Made by a program: the position numbers and the translations under genes. Below, one piece after another: positions 29,654 through 39,445 of a stretch of 64,000 bases of DNA (position 1 is the first letter of the stretch; the number at the start of each line of letters is the position of its first letter). This DNA comes from Trypanosoma brucei gambiense DAL972. Lineage: Eukaryota; Euglenozoa; Kinetoplastea; Trypanosomatida; Trypanosomatidae. The notes beneath the pieces were generated by a model. That model was not told where the DNA came from. It did no database searches and was given only the letters and a program-made list of their open reading frames with translations. The stretch covers positions 1,550,001 to 1,614,000 of the forward strand of contig NC_026742.1 of the NCBI RefSeq assembly GCF_000210295.1, given 5' to 3'.

Positions 29654-30511
29654 ATGTCTCATCCCGACAATGACGCCGATTTGGATGCCCTCCTGGATGA
29701 CTGTTTGAACACGATGGATGAACAGGAGCGTATACACGAAGAAAAGGCTCAGGAACGAGCGGCAACACGCGCAGTTGATCAAAAGAGTGCAACTGCAGAG
29801 TTGAATCCAGATGAGGCTACCATGATCAACCTCCTTCGAACAATCATGGAGGCTGCCGGAAGTGATGAAAATACTGACACCAACAACGTTGAAGAAAAGT
29901 TGGCGTCACAAATCGAGGAAATAAGCGCAATGCTGGCGGGGATTCCAGACATAACGCCGGAGGAGCGCCAGAGCTACGAACAAGTGCTGCAACTCGTGCA
30001 AACACTAAAGGATGGCAGCGCAGCGAGTTCAAAAGAAGGGGAGGGTTCCGGAACATCGTTATCAGATGGTGACGATGACAAACCGAGCGAAGAGGAGCTT
30101 GCCACAATTCGTAAGGTGAATGAGTTACTCATGCAGCTAGGCGAAGGCGAAGGCGTACCAGCGACTGAGGCGGGTTCCGCCGGTGCAACTGAAAATGCTG
30201 ATTCCCCTGAGTTTGCAGCAGAGGCGTTGCTTAATGTTTTACTAGATCCACAGTTGGTGGAGCCCTTGCGACAAATGCGGGAATCGTACCCACTATGGTT
30301 AGCGGAAAATGAAAGCAAAACGAGTGCCGAGGACTTGGCGAGATATAAGAGACAACACGAAATTACCGTAAGTATTTGCGATTTTCTTGAATCGGGTGCT
30401 GTTGGTGCTCAAGATATGGAAAGGATGAGCACTTTGGTTGCGTTGATGCATGAATATTCCTCACTCGCACCGCTTCCCCCAGGACTTGCCGATGTGCAAC
30501 CATCAGTGTAG
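29654..30511 (+). CDS. PEX19: Peroxin 19, glycosomal membrane protein chaperone and import receptor
   Basis: A 285-residue acidic protein. The N-terminus has the DLDALLDDCLNTMD segment typical of PEX19, where it binds PEX3. The C-terminal domain (about residues 175-265) carries the family core: LLNVLLDPQLVEPLRQMRES, YPLWLAENESKTSAEDLARY and RQHEITVSICDFLE (family: YPxWLxxN, EEYxRYxxQ, xxIxxxFE). PEX19 binds newly made peroxisomal membrane proteins and brings them to PEX3. In kinetoplastids the target organelle is the glycosome. The C-terminus (DVQPSV) has no CaaX farnesylation box, unlike yeast and mammalian PEX19. Starts at the first ATG. Confidence 0.9.
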   Translation: MSHPDNDADLDALLDDCLNTMDEQERIHEEKAQERAATRAVDQKSATAELNPDEATMINLLRTIMEAAGSDENTDTNNVEEKLASQIEEISAMLAGIPDITPEERQSYEQVLQLVQTLKDGSAASSKEGEGSGTSLSDGDDDKPSEEELATIRKVNELLMQLGEGEGVPATEAGSAGATENADSPEFAAEALLNVLLDPQLVEPLRQMRESYPLWLAENESKTSAEDLARYKRQHEITVSICDFLESGAVGAQDMERMSTLVALMHEYSSLAPLPPGLADVQPSV

Positions 30512-31008
30512 TGTCACTGGCTGGCTGAGCTTGAATAGGATTAAAAAGGAAGTAGCTGAAATGTTCATGACCGTCAAAGCGTCGTGTTTTTCATTCAAGT
30601 ATGAGGGAGTAATAACATTGAAGGAAGTGTCACATTCGGAAACCAGATGTAATTACGCGGTGCCGCTCCACGCCCCTGCTTTCTGTTTTACCGCTTTTCT
30701 TTCACTTCTGAGGTATGGGGTGTAGTAGTGGTGCGGTTGCATCTGCTGCGTGTGTGTATGTACGAGTGTGTGAATTGGGGAGGCGGAAGCGAAGCCAAGC
30801 GACATCAGATCCTGCGAAGCGAACGAAAAAGAAAAAAAAGAAAGGATGTAGTGGTGAAGCTTGTTGTGTTGTTAATATGATTTCCCCCTTAACATTCTGT
30901 TCGTAGTCGGGTGGGACAATGTTGCTAAGGAACAACGGATATCCACCACAGTTCTTTTCTAACAAATATATTGTTGATCGACTTTGGCGACGGTGCCACC
31001 TCTGTCGT

Positions 31009-31040
<32 letters not shown>

Positions 31041-31437
31041 TTTTAAAAAAAAATTGATTGTGTATTGAATCTTATGTTTCTCCTCCTCCAGTTGTTCCGT
31101 TTTCCTCTCCTTCACTGTAGACAAGAAGGGGAAGGCGCAGCAGTTAGTAACAGTGTCGAGAAAGTAAGTTGGGAATTCACGACGCTAAATAGATTATAAT
31201 AATTATAGAATTGTTTTTTTTGTAAAAAAAACAAAAAGAAAAAGACAAGCAGACACAAAATTAGTGATAACATATCCAGAAATAATTCTCCTGTTTGAGG
31301 GGAGGCAAATATTCCCGTCAGAAGCGAAATAAAAGGCGACAAGAAACGTTCGGGGGGAGGGTGAGGGGGGACAAAGGAATATTAAGAGAGAGAAAAGGGA
31401 GGAGGGGGAGAAAAATTAAGCAAACGTGCCAGTCGTT
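30512..31437. other. Intergenic region
   Basis: Mixed composition. Pyrimidine tracts lie at 31010-31045 and 31077-31117. The AG at 31119-31120 is a candidate acceptor for the RFC gene and would give a 5' UTR of about 320 nt. A T/A hairpin-like stretch is at about 31205-31230. No gene is supported. Confidence 0.5.
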
Positions 31438-32511
31438 ATGACGGGAGAAGGCACACTGTCGAATGGGCAACCTGCGAAGAATAGTACACTTCCATGGGTG
31501 GAGAAGTACCGCCCCACTACACTTGATGATGTGGTGGCACATGAAGAAATCCTTGACACCACGCGTCGCTTGATGAACAGTGGTAGCATGCCACATCTTC
31601 TTTTTTATGGCCCACCAGGAACCGGCAAAACAACAACCATTAAAGCTTGCGCTCATCACCTATTTGGAAAAGAGCGTCTGCGGGCCAACGTACTCGAGAT
31701 GAACGCGTCAGATGATCGCGGTATTGATGTTGTGCGTCAGCAGGTTAGGGAGTTTGCGAGCACAAGCTCCATATTTTTTCAAAACAACCCCGGAAACCAA
31801 ACGGTAACGAATTTCAAACTCGTTATTCTTGATGAGGCTGACCAGATGTCCAGTGATGCGCAGGCCGCCTTACGCCGCATCATTGAAAAATTTACGAAAA
31901 ACGTACGATTCTGCATATTGTGCAATCACATCAACAAAATCATACCAGCCCTACAGTCGCGGTGCACGCGGTTTCGCTTCTCTCCTGTGAAAAAATCAGC
32001 GATGCTTCCCCGCCTGAAGTTAATTGCCAGGGAAGAAGGTGTTCCCTTCACTGACGAGGGTTTGATATCTGCATTTCGACTTAGTGATGGCGATATGCGG
32101 CGTTGTTTGAATACTATGCAGGCCTCCTCTATGTCAGCAGGGGAAATTACAGAAGAGTCTGTGTATCGCACAACTGGCAACCCAACACCTACGGATGTGC
32201 GAGTAATGGTGGGAGACATGCTGTCACATAATTACGCCACATCATGGGAGAAGGTGCAGCAGCTGGTAGTGGACAAGGGCGTGTCAACGGCAGATCTGGT
32301 GAGGGAAGTGCACCTTATCGTGATGGCGATGGATCTCCCACAAGACTGTAAATGTTTTCTTTTGATAAAACTGGCGGATGTGGAATACTACGCAGCAGGT
32401 GGTACCCGGGAGATGATCAACATTGGTGGGGTGCTTGGTGCGTTTCAATTGGTGAAGGAAGCACTTACCCAAAATAAACCTATCTTTGAGCTCGCAGGTG
32501 GCCTGTGCTGA
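31438..32511 (+). CDS. RFC3: Replication factor C small subunit (yeast Rfc3 / human RFC5 type)
   Basis: A 357-residue AAA+ clamp-loader subunit. LPWVEKYRP opens the domain (residues 18-26). The Walker A GPPGTGKTT lies at residues 58-66, LEMNASDDRGIDVVR follows, the Walker B LDEAD is at about 131-135, sensor 1 is in RFCILCNHINKI, and the SRC arginine-finger motif QSRCTRFRF is at about 173-181. The complex loads PCNA at primer-template junctions. The closest pattern is yeast Rfc3/human RFC5, but the subunit number is less sure than the family. A short insertion (FFQNNPGNQTVT) lies just before Walker B. The start is the first ATG; a GTG four codons earlier is ignored. Confidence 0.9.
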   Translation: MTGEGTLSNGQPAKNSTLPWVEKYRPTTLDDVVAHEEILDTTRRLMNSGSMPHLLFYGPPGTGKTTTIKACAHHLFGKERLRANVLEMNASDDRGIDVVRQQVREFASTSSIFFQNNPGNQTVTNFKLVILDEADQMSSDAQAALRRIIEKFTKNVRFCILCNHINKIIPALQSRCTRFRFSPVKKSAMLPRLKLIAREEGVPFTDEGLISAFRLSDGDMRRCLNTMQASSMSAGEITEESVYRTTGNPTPTDVRVMVGDMLSHNYATSWEKVQQLVVDKGVSTADLVREVHLIVMAMDLPQDCKCFLLIKLADVEYYAAGGTREMINIGGVLGAFQLVKEALTQNKPIFELAGGLC

Positions 32512-33082
32512 GTTTTTGTAGCTATAAAGTTAAGCCAGGGTTATGAATTGTACCGCTGTACTTCGTGGAGAGCCACATGATGGCAGAAAAAGAAGTAAAC
32601 GGGGTATGGTTGCGCGGAAGAATAACTTTCTTCACCAAATTGTGTCCCTTGCCTTTTTTGCCTCATGGTATATTTTATTTGTTTATTTATTTGTGTTTCA
32701 CCAAGGAAATGATTGGTGTTTGCCGCCTCCAACAGTGTAAGTCATTCTATTTTCCTCTTGTCATTTCCTTTTTTTTTGTTTTCACGCACCGGAATCATTG
32801 GTTATGTTCACATAGGCTTGACGCGAAAGCAAGAAACTTACCGCTGTATCGTTTTCATCACCATTGGATACTCGTAGATTAAGGGAAGGGGGAGAAGGCA
32901 CCATTGAGAGGTGCAATCCATAGAAATATATATTTATTTATTTTTACCTCCAGGATCTTTTTTTTTTTGCTTTTTTTTTTTTGTAACGTGAAATACAACC
33001 GCTGCTCAGGCTGGATTTTTGTAAGGTTTCACGTGGTCTGTAGTTAACATTTTTTTTTATTTTTTGCGCTTCGGTTCGTCCA
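32512..33082. other. Intergenic region with trans-splicing signals
   Basis: Pyrimidine tracts at 32749-32787 and 32956-32985 are followed by AGs at 32814-32815 and 33008-33009. Either could serve the coiled-coil gene. No gene is seen. Confidence 0.45.
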
Positions 33083-35681
33083 ATGGGATCTAGTGATGAT
33101 GAGTGGCAAAATCCCCCAGTGTTCCCGGGTGGAAGGCGTCCTGGTGCTGGTGGTAGCGGTGAGAATGCCATGTTAGCTGCGCGGAGACGTGCAATGCAAG
33201 AAAGGCGGGAGGCGGATTCTTCACAACGTGGTGGTTTGGCATCAGGACCGGTTATACAACCAAGTGGTAAGGCTGTTGAGAGCTTGCCGTGGGATGATTC
33301 ATCGGATAGTGTAAAACAACAACCTCAGCGACCACAAATGCAGGTGCAGGTGCCTCCCCCTCAGGCTGCCAGTGCTGTGACGGAGGAAATGCTTGAGACT
33401 CTACGACGTGATCTGGAGGCTAAGAAAAAAGTTTTGTCAGCGGCAAAGGAAAAGGAGGAGGCTTTGAGGGAGCAATGGCGGGCACAAAAGGCCCAGCGAA
33501 TGGCTCAGATTGCCCAACTAGACGAGAAGATTCGCCGCCAACAGGATGCCGTTGAGGATGTAAAGGCAGTAGCTGAGAGGGAGCTCCGTGATGCAGAAGC
33601 GGCACAGCAGCAGCGCCTAAGAGAAGAAAAGGAAAGAATGGAGATGGAGATTCGCGAGCAGTATGAGCCCCTAATTGCCGAGCAGCGGGCGCAACTAAAG
33701 GAACTTCAGGCGAAGGAGACAAAACTTCAAGCCGAACTCAACGCCGGCGATAATGCCAAGGATCTCGTGAACCGGTGCATAAGTAGTGCACTCGCCACTA
33801 TATTGCAACGTGTGGAAGGAATGTTTGCTGAGGACACATCCACGATGAACGAGTGGGAAAATGATGTTCAACGTCTTGTGCGAAACGAGGTTCGTTCCTC
33901 TTTTGCTGTGGCCAACGACTCCGAGGCACAAAGGGAGCGGGAGGAATACCAGCGTTATTTTGAGGATACCCTTGATTTTTGGAGGCGGGCCGAAGCGGAA
34001 CAACGGGAACGTGTGCTCAAAATGGATGAGCAGCTACTTCTTGACCTTCAATCGATGGTGCACGATGACCTCCATCGACTCCAGCGGGAGGAATTCAACA
34101 TGGAGGAATTATACGTACAATCCCGTGAGACTTGGGCGGAACAGCACCAGCAATTGTTACAACGCGAGTTGAACGCGGCCATGTCCCGTCGCGCAGCTGA
34201 ATTTGAAGAGCAGCGTGCCGCACGCCACGAGCTGCATCTTGAGCGGATGAAAGCTGCAGAAGAGAGACACCATGAAACGGTTCAAAAACTCCGTTGGTTC
34301 CATGAGAAACAAATGACGCTGCTGCGAGAGCAATACGCGAAGGAGCAACGTCTTGAGGAGCAGCGTATGATGTTAGCCTCTGCGGCACAGGAAGATGTCG
34401 CACGTGCGACAGAGGAATTTGGCCACGTTGCTGACGCGGTGGAGGGGTTATTGCAGTTGCTTAAAGACTATCGTCAGTCTGTTGACGAGGGCCGTGCATC
34501 CATCGACGAGGAGAGGCGCCGTACGCTTGAAGCTCGGGAGGCGACACTTAATGCCTTGCAGGACATCGTTTCAAAGCAAACTGTTGCAACAAATGATGAA
34601 TACACATCTCTCTCAACAACACTGAACAAATTAGAAACTGTGCGTGCCATGGTGGAGCAACACCTTGAGGACGAACGCATATGGCTCGGTAAACAGGAAG
34701 CTTCCTTTGCACGCAGCAAAGCGGAGTGGGAGCGTGAGTACCGGCGCTGGAAACAGATGGTGGAAATGGAGAAAAGTCAGGTGCTTGAGCGTTATAACGG
34801 CGTACTAAGTGAGTTTACACCAAGTTGCAACGCTTTTATCGGAGGAGGAACGTGATGTGCAGACGGAACAGACCTCCATTTCTTCGTGGCTGCGCCATGT
34901 TAGCGAGGAAGCAGGTGCCGAGGTCCGGCAACTACAAAAGCGGGAAGAGGACCTTAAGGAAAGGCAGATCAAAATGCAGGCTCTCGGAGACGAAGTACAG
35001 ACCAAAGGTTTTCAACTAAACGAACAATGGGAAAAACTCCGATTAGAACGACAACAGTTAGTAAACGAAGAGAATGTGCTCAGGGAGGATGAGGCGAAGT
35101 TGCGCCAAACCAGTCATTATCTTCGAATGCTTCAGGCACAAATTGAGGGCACTAAGATCGAATCAGTGGCGGCAAAAGATCGCGTACGTTCCCTTCAGTG
35201 CGAACTTTTGGCATCCAAGACGGCCATCGACCAAATGAGACAAGGAAAAAAGTGTGACTTTCGTCATCGCGCCGAACCAATAGAGGTGCCTATTCGCAGA
35301 CAGGCGCAAAACATTGAAAGTGACTCAACCCGGTTACCACTTCGTGTTTTGAACGAATTGCGGGAGTTACTCGACACCGAGGAGACATGCCGCGATCAAG
35401 CCCCAGTTGTAACCTTCTCAACAAATAGTAAGCTGCAAAAAGTTAGCCATGAAGCATTCTCCCCGCCACCAAGAGAGGAGGGTGGCAACACACAAAACAG
35501 GAGCAGACATCGTGAGGAGCGACGTTCACGTACCGATAAACGAAAAGAAAAGTACACAGATCCAGCTGACGTCTCCCGTGATACGTTTTCTCAAACATGT
35601 AACTCATCAAACAACTTCACTACTCTTATAGGATTTTCAGACTCAGAAGCTTTGCATGAATCAGCGACGCAATCACCCTAA
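33083..35681 (+). CDS. FBF1-like coiled-coil protein, split by an apparent +1 frameshift
   Basis: Two overlapping frames read as one long coiled-coil protein. Frame A runs from the ATG at 33083 to a stop at 34855; frame B is open from 34809 to 35681. Frame A is heptad-rich until about 34807, then ends in a non-coil tail (EFTPSCNAF, a Gly run, stop). Frame B begins at once as coiled coil (VATLLSEEERDVQTEQ) and has no upstream ATG, because a stop lies directly before it at 34806-34808. A one-base shift near 34804-34811 would give about 865 residues: a disordered N-terminus with RRPGAGGSG and ESLPWDDSSDS, about 600 residues of coiled coil, and a basic tail. The order of coil segments resembles Fas-binding factor 1, a transition-fibre protein; this likeness is weak. 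It may be a broken allele, a base error or programmed frameshifting. Confidence 0.65.
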
Positions 35682-35931
35682 CAGTCTGGAAAAGGGGGCG
35701 AATACAAGAATTTGAACGTAAAATTTAAAGTACCAGTTAGCAAACACCTATATCTTTGACAACCATAGACGACATCATTACTAAGGAACACGAACAGCAT
35801 TTCCTTTAATTATTTATTAAAACAAAAAAATACGCCCTACACTTGCCTTTAAAAAAAAAAAATAAGCGAAAATTAATTACTCTGTCCTCTTATTTTTGCA
35901 AACGCATAAAGAATTAAAGACAAAAAGATTT
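35682..35931. other. Spacer between coiled-coil gene and tandem array
   Basis: AT-rich, with A runs at 35821-35829 and 35850-35861. No gene. Confidence 0.5.
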
Positions 35932-36192
35932 AAGAGGCACAAGAAGTGGATATCACTGTTTATGATTGTGCTGGTTTTGTTTCGTAAGCGCGTATACAAT
36001 ATTACTGATGTATAACACGATATTCAGGTAAAGATTATCAGGAGTAACTGACTGAGATAACATCATGCACCACTCTGACCAATACTTCTCCCCTACTGTG
36101 GTTGTGGAATATGTTTCCCTCCATGATGCCATGACAAGACTATAAGAGCACAGTTTGAACTGACTTCACAAGACGGACGAGAACGTCGCTGC

Positions 36193-36276
36193 AATATTCT
36201 GATGATTGGAAGGGCATATGGGTGAATATATGTGACAGTGAAGCACAATTTACACGGATTCACCCTGACTTATATT
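36193..36276 (+). ncRNA. Candidate C/D-box snoRNA, unit 1
   Basis: The C box CTGATGA is at 36199-36205 and the D box CTGA at 36265-36268. A 5-bp terminal stem joins AATAT (36193-36197) and ATATT (36272-36276). The 84-nt length fits trypanosome C/D snoRNAs. The bases before the D box (ACACGGATTCACC) would be the guide; the rRNA target was not identified. Confidence 0.5.
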
Positions 36277-36854
36277 TTAATGCCGGTGTTATCCGCCAGT
36301 GTTGTGCCAGATATATCAGCTGTTTCCTCTATGATGTTAAAAGAAGTTTTGTAGTAGGGTAAAATCTGACATCCGACCATGACGGTACGAATTTAATGTG
36401 CTCTCATCTGCTTCTGCTATTGCGGTTGCACAGAGGCGCTATGTCTGAGAATTTCTATCTTTCTCCACTTCTTTTACTTACTTTCCTCCTTCACTGCTTT
36501 ACTCCCACACTAATTTTTAATCGTTGTTACAACTGCTTGGTTCGAGTGCCCTCAGGTATTGTGGTGTTTGTTGCTTATCGCCATCACAGGTTCAAGAGGC
36601 ACAAGAAGTGGATATCACTGTTTATGATTGTGCTGGTTTTGTTTCGTAAGCGCGTATACAATATTACTGATGTATAACACGATATTCAGGTAAAGATTAT
36701 CAGGAGTAACTGACTGAGATAACATCATGCACCACTCTGACCAATACTTCTCCCCTACTGTGGTTGTGGAATATGTTTCCCTCCATGATGCCATGACAAG
36801 ACTATAAGAGCACAGTTTGAACTGACTTCACAAGACGGACGAGAACGTCGCTGC

Positions 36855-36938
36855 AATATTCTGATGATTGGAAGGGCATATGGGTGAATATATGTGACAG
36901 TGAAGCACAATTTACACGGATTCACCCTGACTTATATT
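36855..36938 (+). ncRNA. Candidate C/D-box snoRNA, unit 2
   Basis: Copy of the unit 1 candidate at exactly +662, with the same C box, D box and terminal stem. Confidence 0.5.
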
Positions 36939-37516
36939 TTAATGCCGGTGTTATCCGCCAGTGTTGTGCCAGATATATCAGCTGTTTCCTCTATGATGTT
37001 AAAAGAAGTTTTGTAGTAGGGTAAAATCTGACATCCGACCATGACGGTACGAATTTAATGTGCTCTCATCTGCTTCTGCTATTGCGGTTGCACAGAGGCG
37101 CTATGTCTGAGAATTTCTATCTTTCTCCACTTCTTTTACTTACTTTCCTCCTTCACTGCTTTACTCCCACACTAATTTTTAATCGTTGTTACAACTGCTT
37201 GGTTCGAGTGCCCTCAGGTATTGTGGTGTTTGTTGCTTATCGCCATCACAGGTTCAAGAGGCACAAGAAGTGGATACCACTGTTTATGATTGTGCTGGTT
37301 TTGTTTCGTAAGCGCGTATACAATATTACTGATGTATAACACGATATTCAGGTAAAGATTATCAGGAGTAACTGACTGAGATAACATCATGCACCACTCT
37401 GACCAATACTTCTCCCCTACTGTGGTTGTGGAATATGTTTCCCTCCATGATGCCATGACAAGACTATAAGAGCACAGTTTGAACTGACTTCACAAGACGG
37501 ACGAGAACGTCGCTGC

Positions 37517-37600
37517 AATATTCTGATGATTGGAAGGGCATATGGGTGAATATATGTGACAGTGAAGCACAATTTACACGGATTCACCCTGACTTATATT
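37517..37600 (+). ncRNA. Candidate C/D-box snoRNA, unit 3
   Basis: Copy of the unit 1 candidate at exactly +1324, with the same C box, D box and terminal stem. The partial fourth unit does not reach it. Confidence 0.5.
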
Positions 37601-38212
37601 TTAATGCCGGTGTTATCCGCCAGTGTTGTGCCAGATATATCAGCTGTTTCCTCTATGATGTTAAAAGAAGTTTTGTAGTAGGGTAAAATCTGACATCCGA
37701 CCATGACGGTACGAATTTAATGTGCTCTCATGTGCTTCTGCTATTGCGGTTGCACAGAGGCGCTATGTCTGAGAATTTCTATCTTTCTCCACTTCTTTTA
37801 CTTACTTTCCTCCTTCACTGCTTTGTTCCCACACTAATTTTTAATCGTTGTTACAACTGCTTGGTTCGAGTGCCCTCAGGTATTGTGGTGTTTGTTGCTT
37901 ATCGCCATCACAGGTTCAAGAGGCACAAGAAGTGGATACCACTTTTTATGATTGTGCTGGTTTTGTTTCGTAAGCGCGTATACAATATTACTGATGTATA
38001 ACACGATATTCAGGTAAAGATTAATAATGAGTAAATATATTAATTTTGTCTTTACTATTATATTAACTAAGTAGCTGACGGCTGTGTGTTTTGAAGTCTG
38101 TATGTTGTACTTGGTATGTACTGTTATGTTTGTGTATTCTTTTTTTCTTTTTTCATTTTGTGAGGGAAAGCTTTGCCTTATTTTTGTTTTGCTTTACTTG
38201 ATCGAATCGAAA

Positions 38213-39445
38213 ATGTCTAAGCAGCAGCATTTGGTTTCTGATTTTGAAGATGGCTCTGGTTCATGGTCTAATATCGAACAGGGGTTTGATACTCTTCTTG
38301 TTCATGGGGGTGTGAAGCCGGATCCAGTGACAGGAGCTGTGCTTACTCCCATTTATCAAAGCACGACGTTTGTTCAAGAGTCAATTGAACTTTATCAATC
38401 CAGGGGATTTAGTTATACCCGGAGTGCAAATCCTACCGTGAAGGCATTAGAGGAAAAGCTGTGCGCGGTGGAGAAGGGTGATTACGCCACGGTATACAGC
38501 ACAGGTATGGCCGCCACTACAACTGTTGTATCTGCTCTGATGAATGCTGGTGATCATGCTATTGTCACTGACTGCAGTTATGGTGGAACGAATCGTGCGT
38601 GCCGTGTGTTTTTTACTCGATTTGGTATGGAGTTCACATTTGTCGATATGCGTGATCTGAGCAATGTGGAGAAGGCCATTAAGTCGAACACAAAATTAGT
38701 AATCTCTGAAACCCCTGCCAATCCTACGTTAACTCTCACTGACATCAGAGCACTGTCAAAGATATGCAAGGCAAAAGGTCTTCTTCATGTTTGTGACAAC
38801 ACTTTTGCAACGGCTTTCATCATGCGGCCAATCGACCTTGGTGCTGACGTCAGCCTCATCAGCACAACAAAGTTTGTTGACGGCCATAACATGACGGTTG
38901 GCGGTGCACTCGTGACGAAGCGGAAGGATCTTGATGAGAAACTCCGGCTGACGCAGAATATTCTCGGAAATGCCATGTCTCCGTTTGTGGCATTCTTACA
39001 ACTACAGACAATGAAAACTATGTCTCTACGTGTCACTAAACAAAGTGCCAACGCACAGAAGGTGGCGGAATTCCTTGAGACACACCCTATTGTTGATAAG
39101 GTGTCCTACCCCGGCCTCAAAAGCTTTCCGCAGAAGGAACTCGCTGATCGTCAACATTCCAACGGCAATCATGGCGGTATGTTGTGGTTTGAATTGAAGG
39201 GTGGCACGGCGGCGGGTCGCCGTCTGATGGATACCGTCCAACGCCCCTGGTCACTTTGTGAGAATCTTGGAGCAACGGAGAGTATTATCACATGCCCATC
39301 TGTCATGACACACGCCAATATGACAACTGAGGACCGATTGAAGGTTGGAATTACGGATGGGTTCATTCGTGTTTCCTGCGGTATTGAAGACGCAGAGGAT
39401 CTCGTTGCCGCTCTTAAGAAAGCGCTGGATGCCATGTGCCATTAG
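38213..39445 (+). CDS. CGL: Cystathionine gamma-lyase type PLP enzyme (Cys/Met metabolism)
   Basis: A 410-residue fold-type I PLP enzyme. The start ATG gives MSKQQHL; the upstream open frame is T-rich and lacks a plausible protein. Seen motifs are the substrate/PLP region SRGFSYTRSANPTVKALEEKL, the phosphate-binding STGMAATTT, TDCSYGGTNR, SETPANPTL, the DNTFAT Asp loop, and STTKFVDGHNMTVGG with the Schiff-base lysine at residue 220. These fit the Cys/Met-metabolism family. Among its members cystathionine gamma-lyase (cystathionine to cysteine, 2-oxobutyrate and ammonia) is the usual trypanosomatid assignment and belongs to reverse transsulfuration. Gamma-synthase or methionine gamma-lyase activity cannot be excluded from sequence alone. 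Cytosolic; no targeting signal seen. Confidence 0.85.
   Translation: MSKQQHLVSDFEDGSGSWSNIEQGFDTLLVHGGVKPDPVTGAVLTPIYQSTTFVQESIELYQSRGFSYTRSANPTVKALEEKLCAVEKGDYATVYSTGMAATTTVVSALMNAGDHAIVTDCSYGGTNRACRVFFTRFGMEFTFVDMRDLSNVEKAIKSNTKLVISETPANPTLTLTDIRALSKICKAKGLLHVCDNTFATAFIMRPIDLGADVSLISTTKFVDGHNMTVGGALVTKRKDLDEKLRLTQNILGNAMSPFVAFLQLQTMKTMSLRVTKQSANAQKVAEFLETHPIVDKVSYPGLKSFPQKELADRQHSNGNHGGMLWFELKGGTAAGRRLMDTVQRPWSLCENLGATESIITCPSVMTHANMTTEDRLKVGITDGFIRVSCGIEDAEDLVAALKKALDAMCH

Larger units (their letters stand above)
35932..38023 (+). repeat. Tandem array of 662-bp units (3.16 copies), candidate snoRNA cluster
   Basis: Units run 35932-36593, 36594-37255 and 37256-37917, followed by a 106-bp partial unit to 38023. 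Copies differ at only a handful of bases. For example, TATCAC at 35949 and 36611 reads TACCAC at 37273 and 37935, and a few changes fall near 37730 and 37825. T. brucei snoRNA genes are typically found in short tandemly repeated intergenic clusters inside polycistronic units, and each unit contains a box C/D candidate, so a snoRNA cluster is the best reading. A 93-codon hydrophobic frame recurs in each unit but looks incidental. Confidence 0.85.

Noticed and set aside
29774..30318. Minus-strand frames opposite PEX19
   Set aside because: They are Ser/Pro-rich antisense shadows of an acidic coding sequence.
34800..34860. GTGAGT next to the frameshift as a cis-intron donor
   Set aside because: No intron is needed. 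The second frame continues immediately with coiled-coil sequence, and cis-introns are extremely rare in T. brucei.
36119..36370. Other C/D pairs in the unit (ATGATGC...CTGA at 36123-36163; ATGATGT...CTGA at 36331-36369)
   Set aside because: They have a last-base mismatch in the C box, short spacing of about 40 nt and no terminal stem; only the CTGATGA candidate has all parts.
36530..36560. GGTTCGAGTGCC as a tRNA T-arm
   Set aside because: The flanking bases do not form the T stem and no acceptor or anticodon arm is found.
36396..38001. A 93-codon hydrophobic frame (starting MCSH) in each 662-bp unit (36396, 37058, 37720)
   Set aside because: It follows the DNA repeat. Most base differences between copies change the amino acid, composition is Leu/Phe/Arg-rich without a family, and it overlaps a snoRNA-like array.
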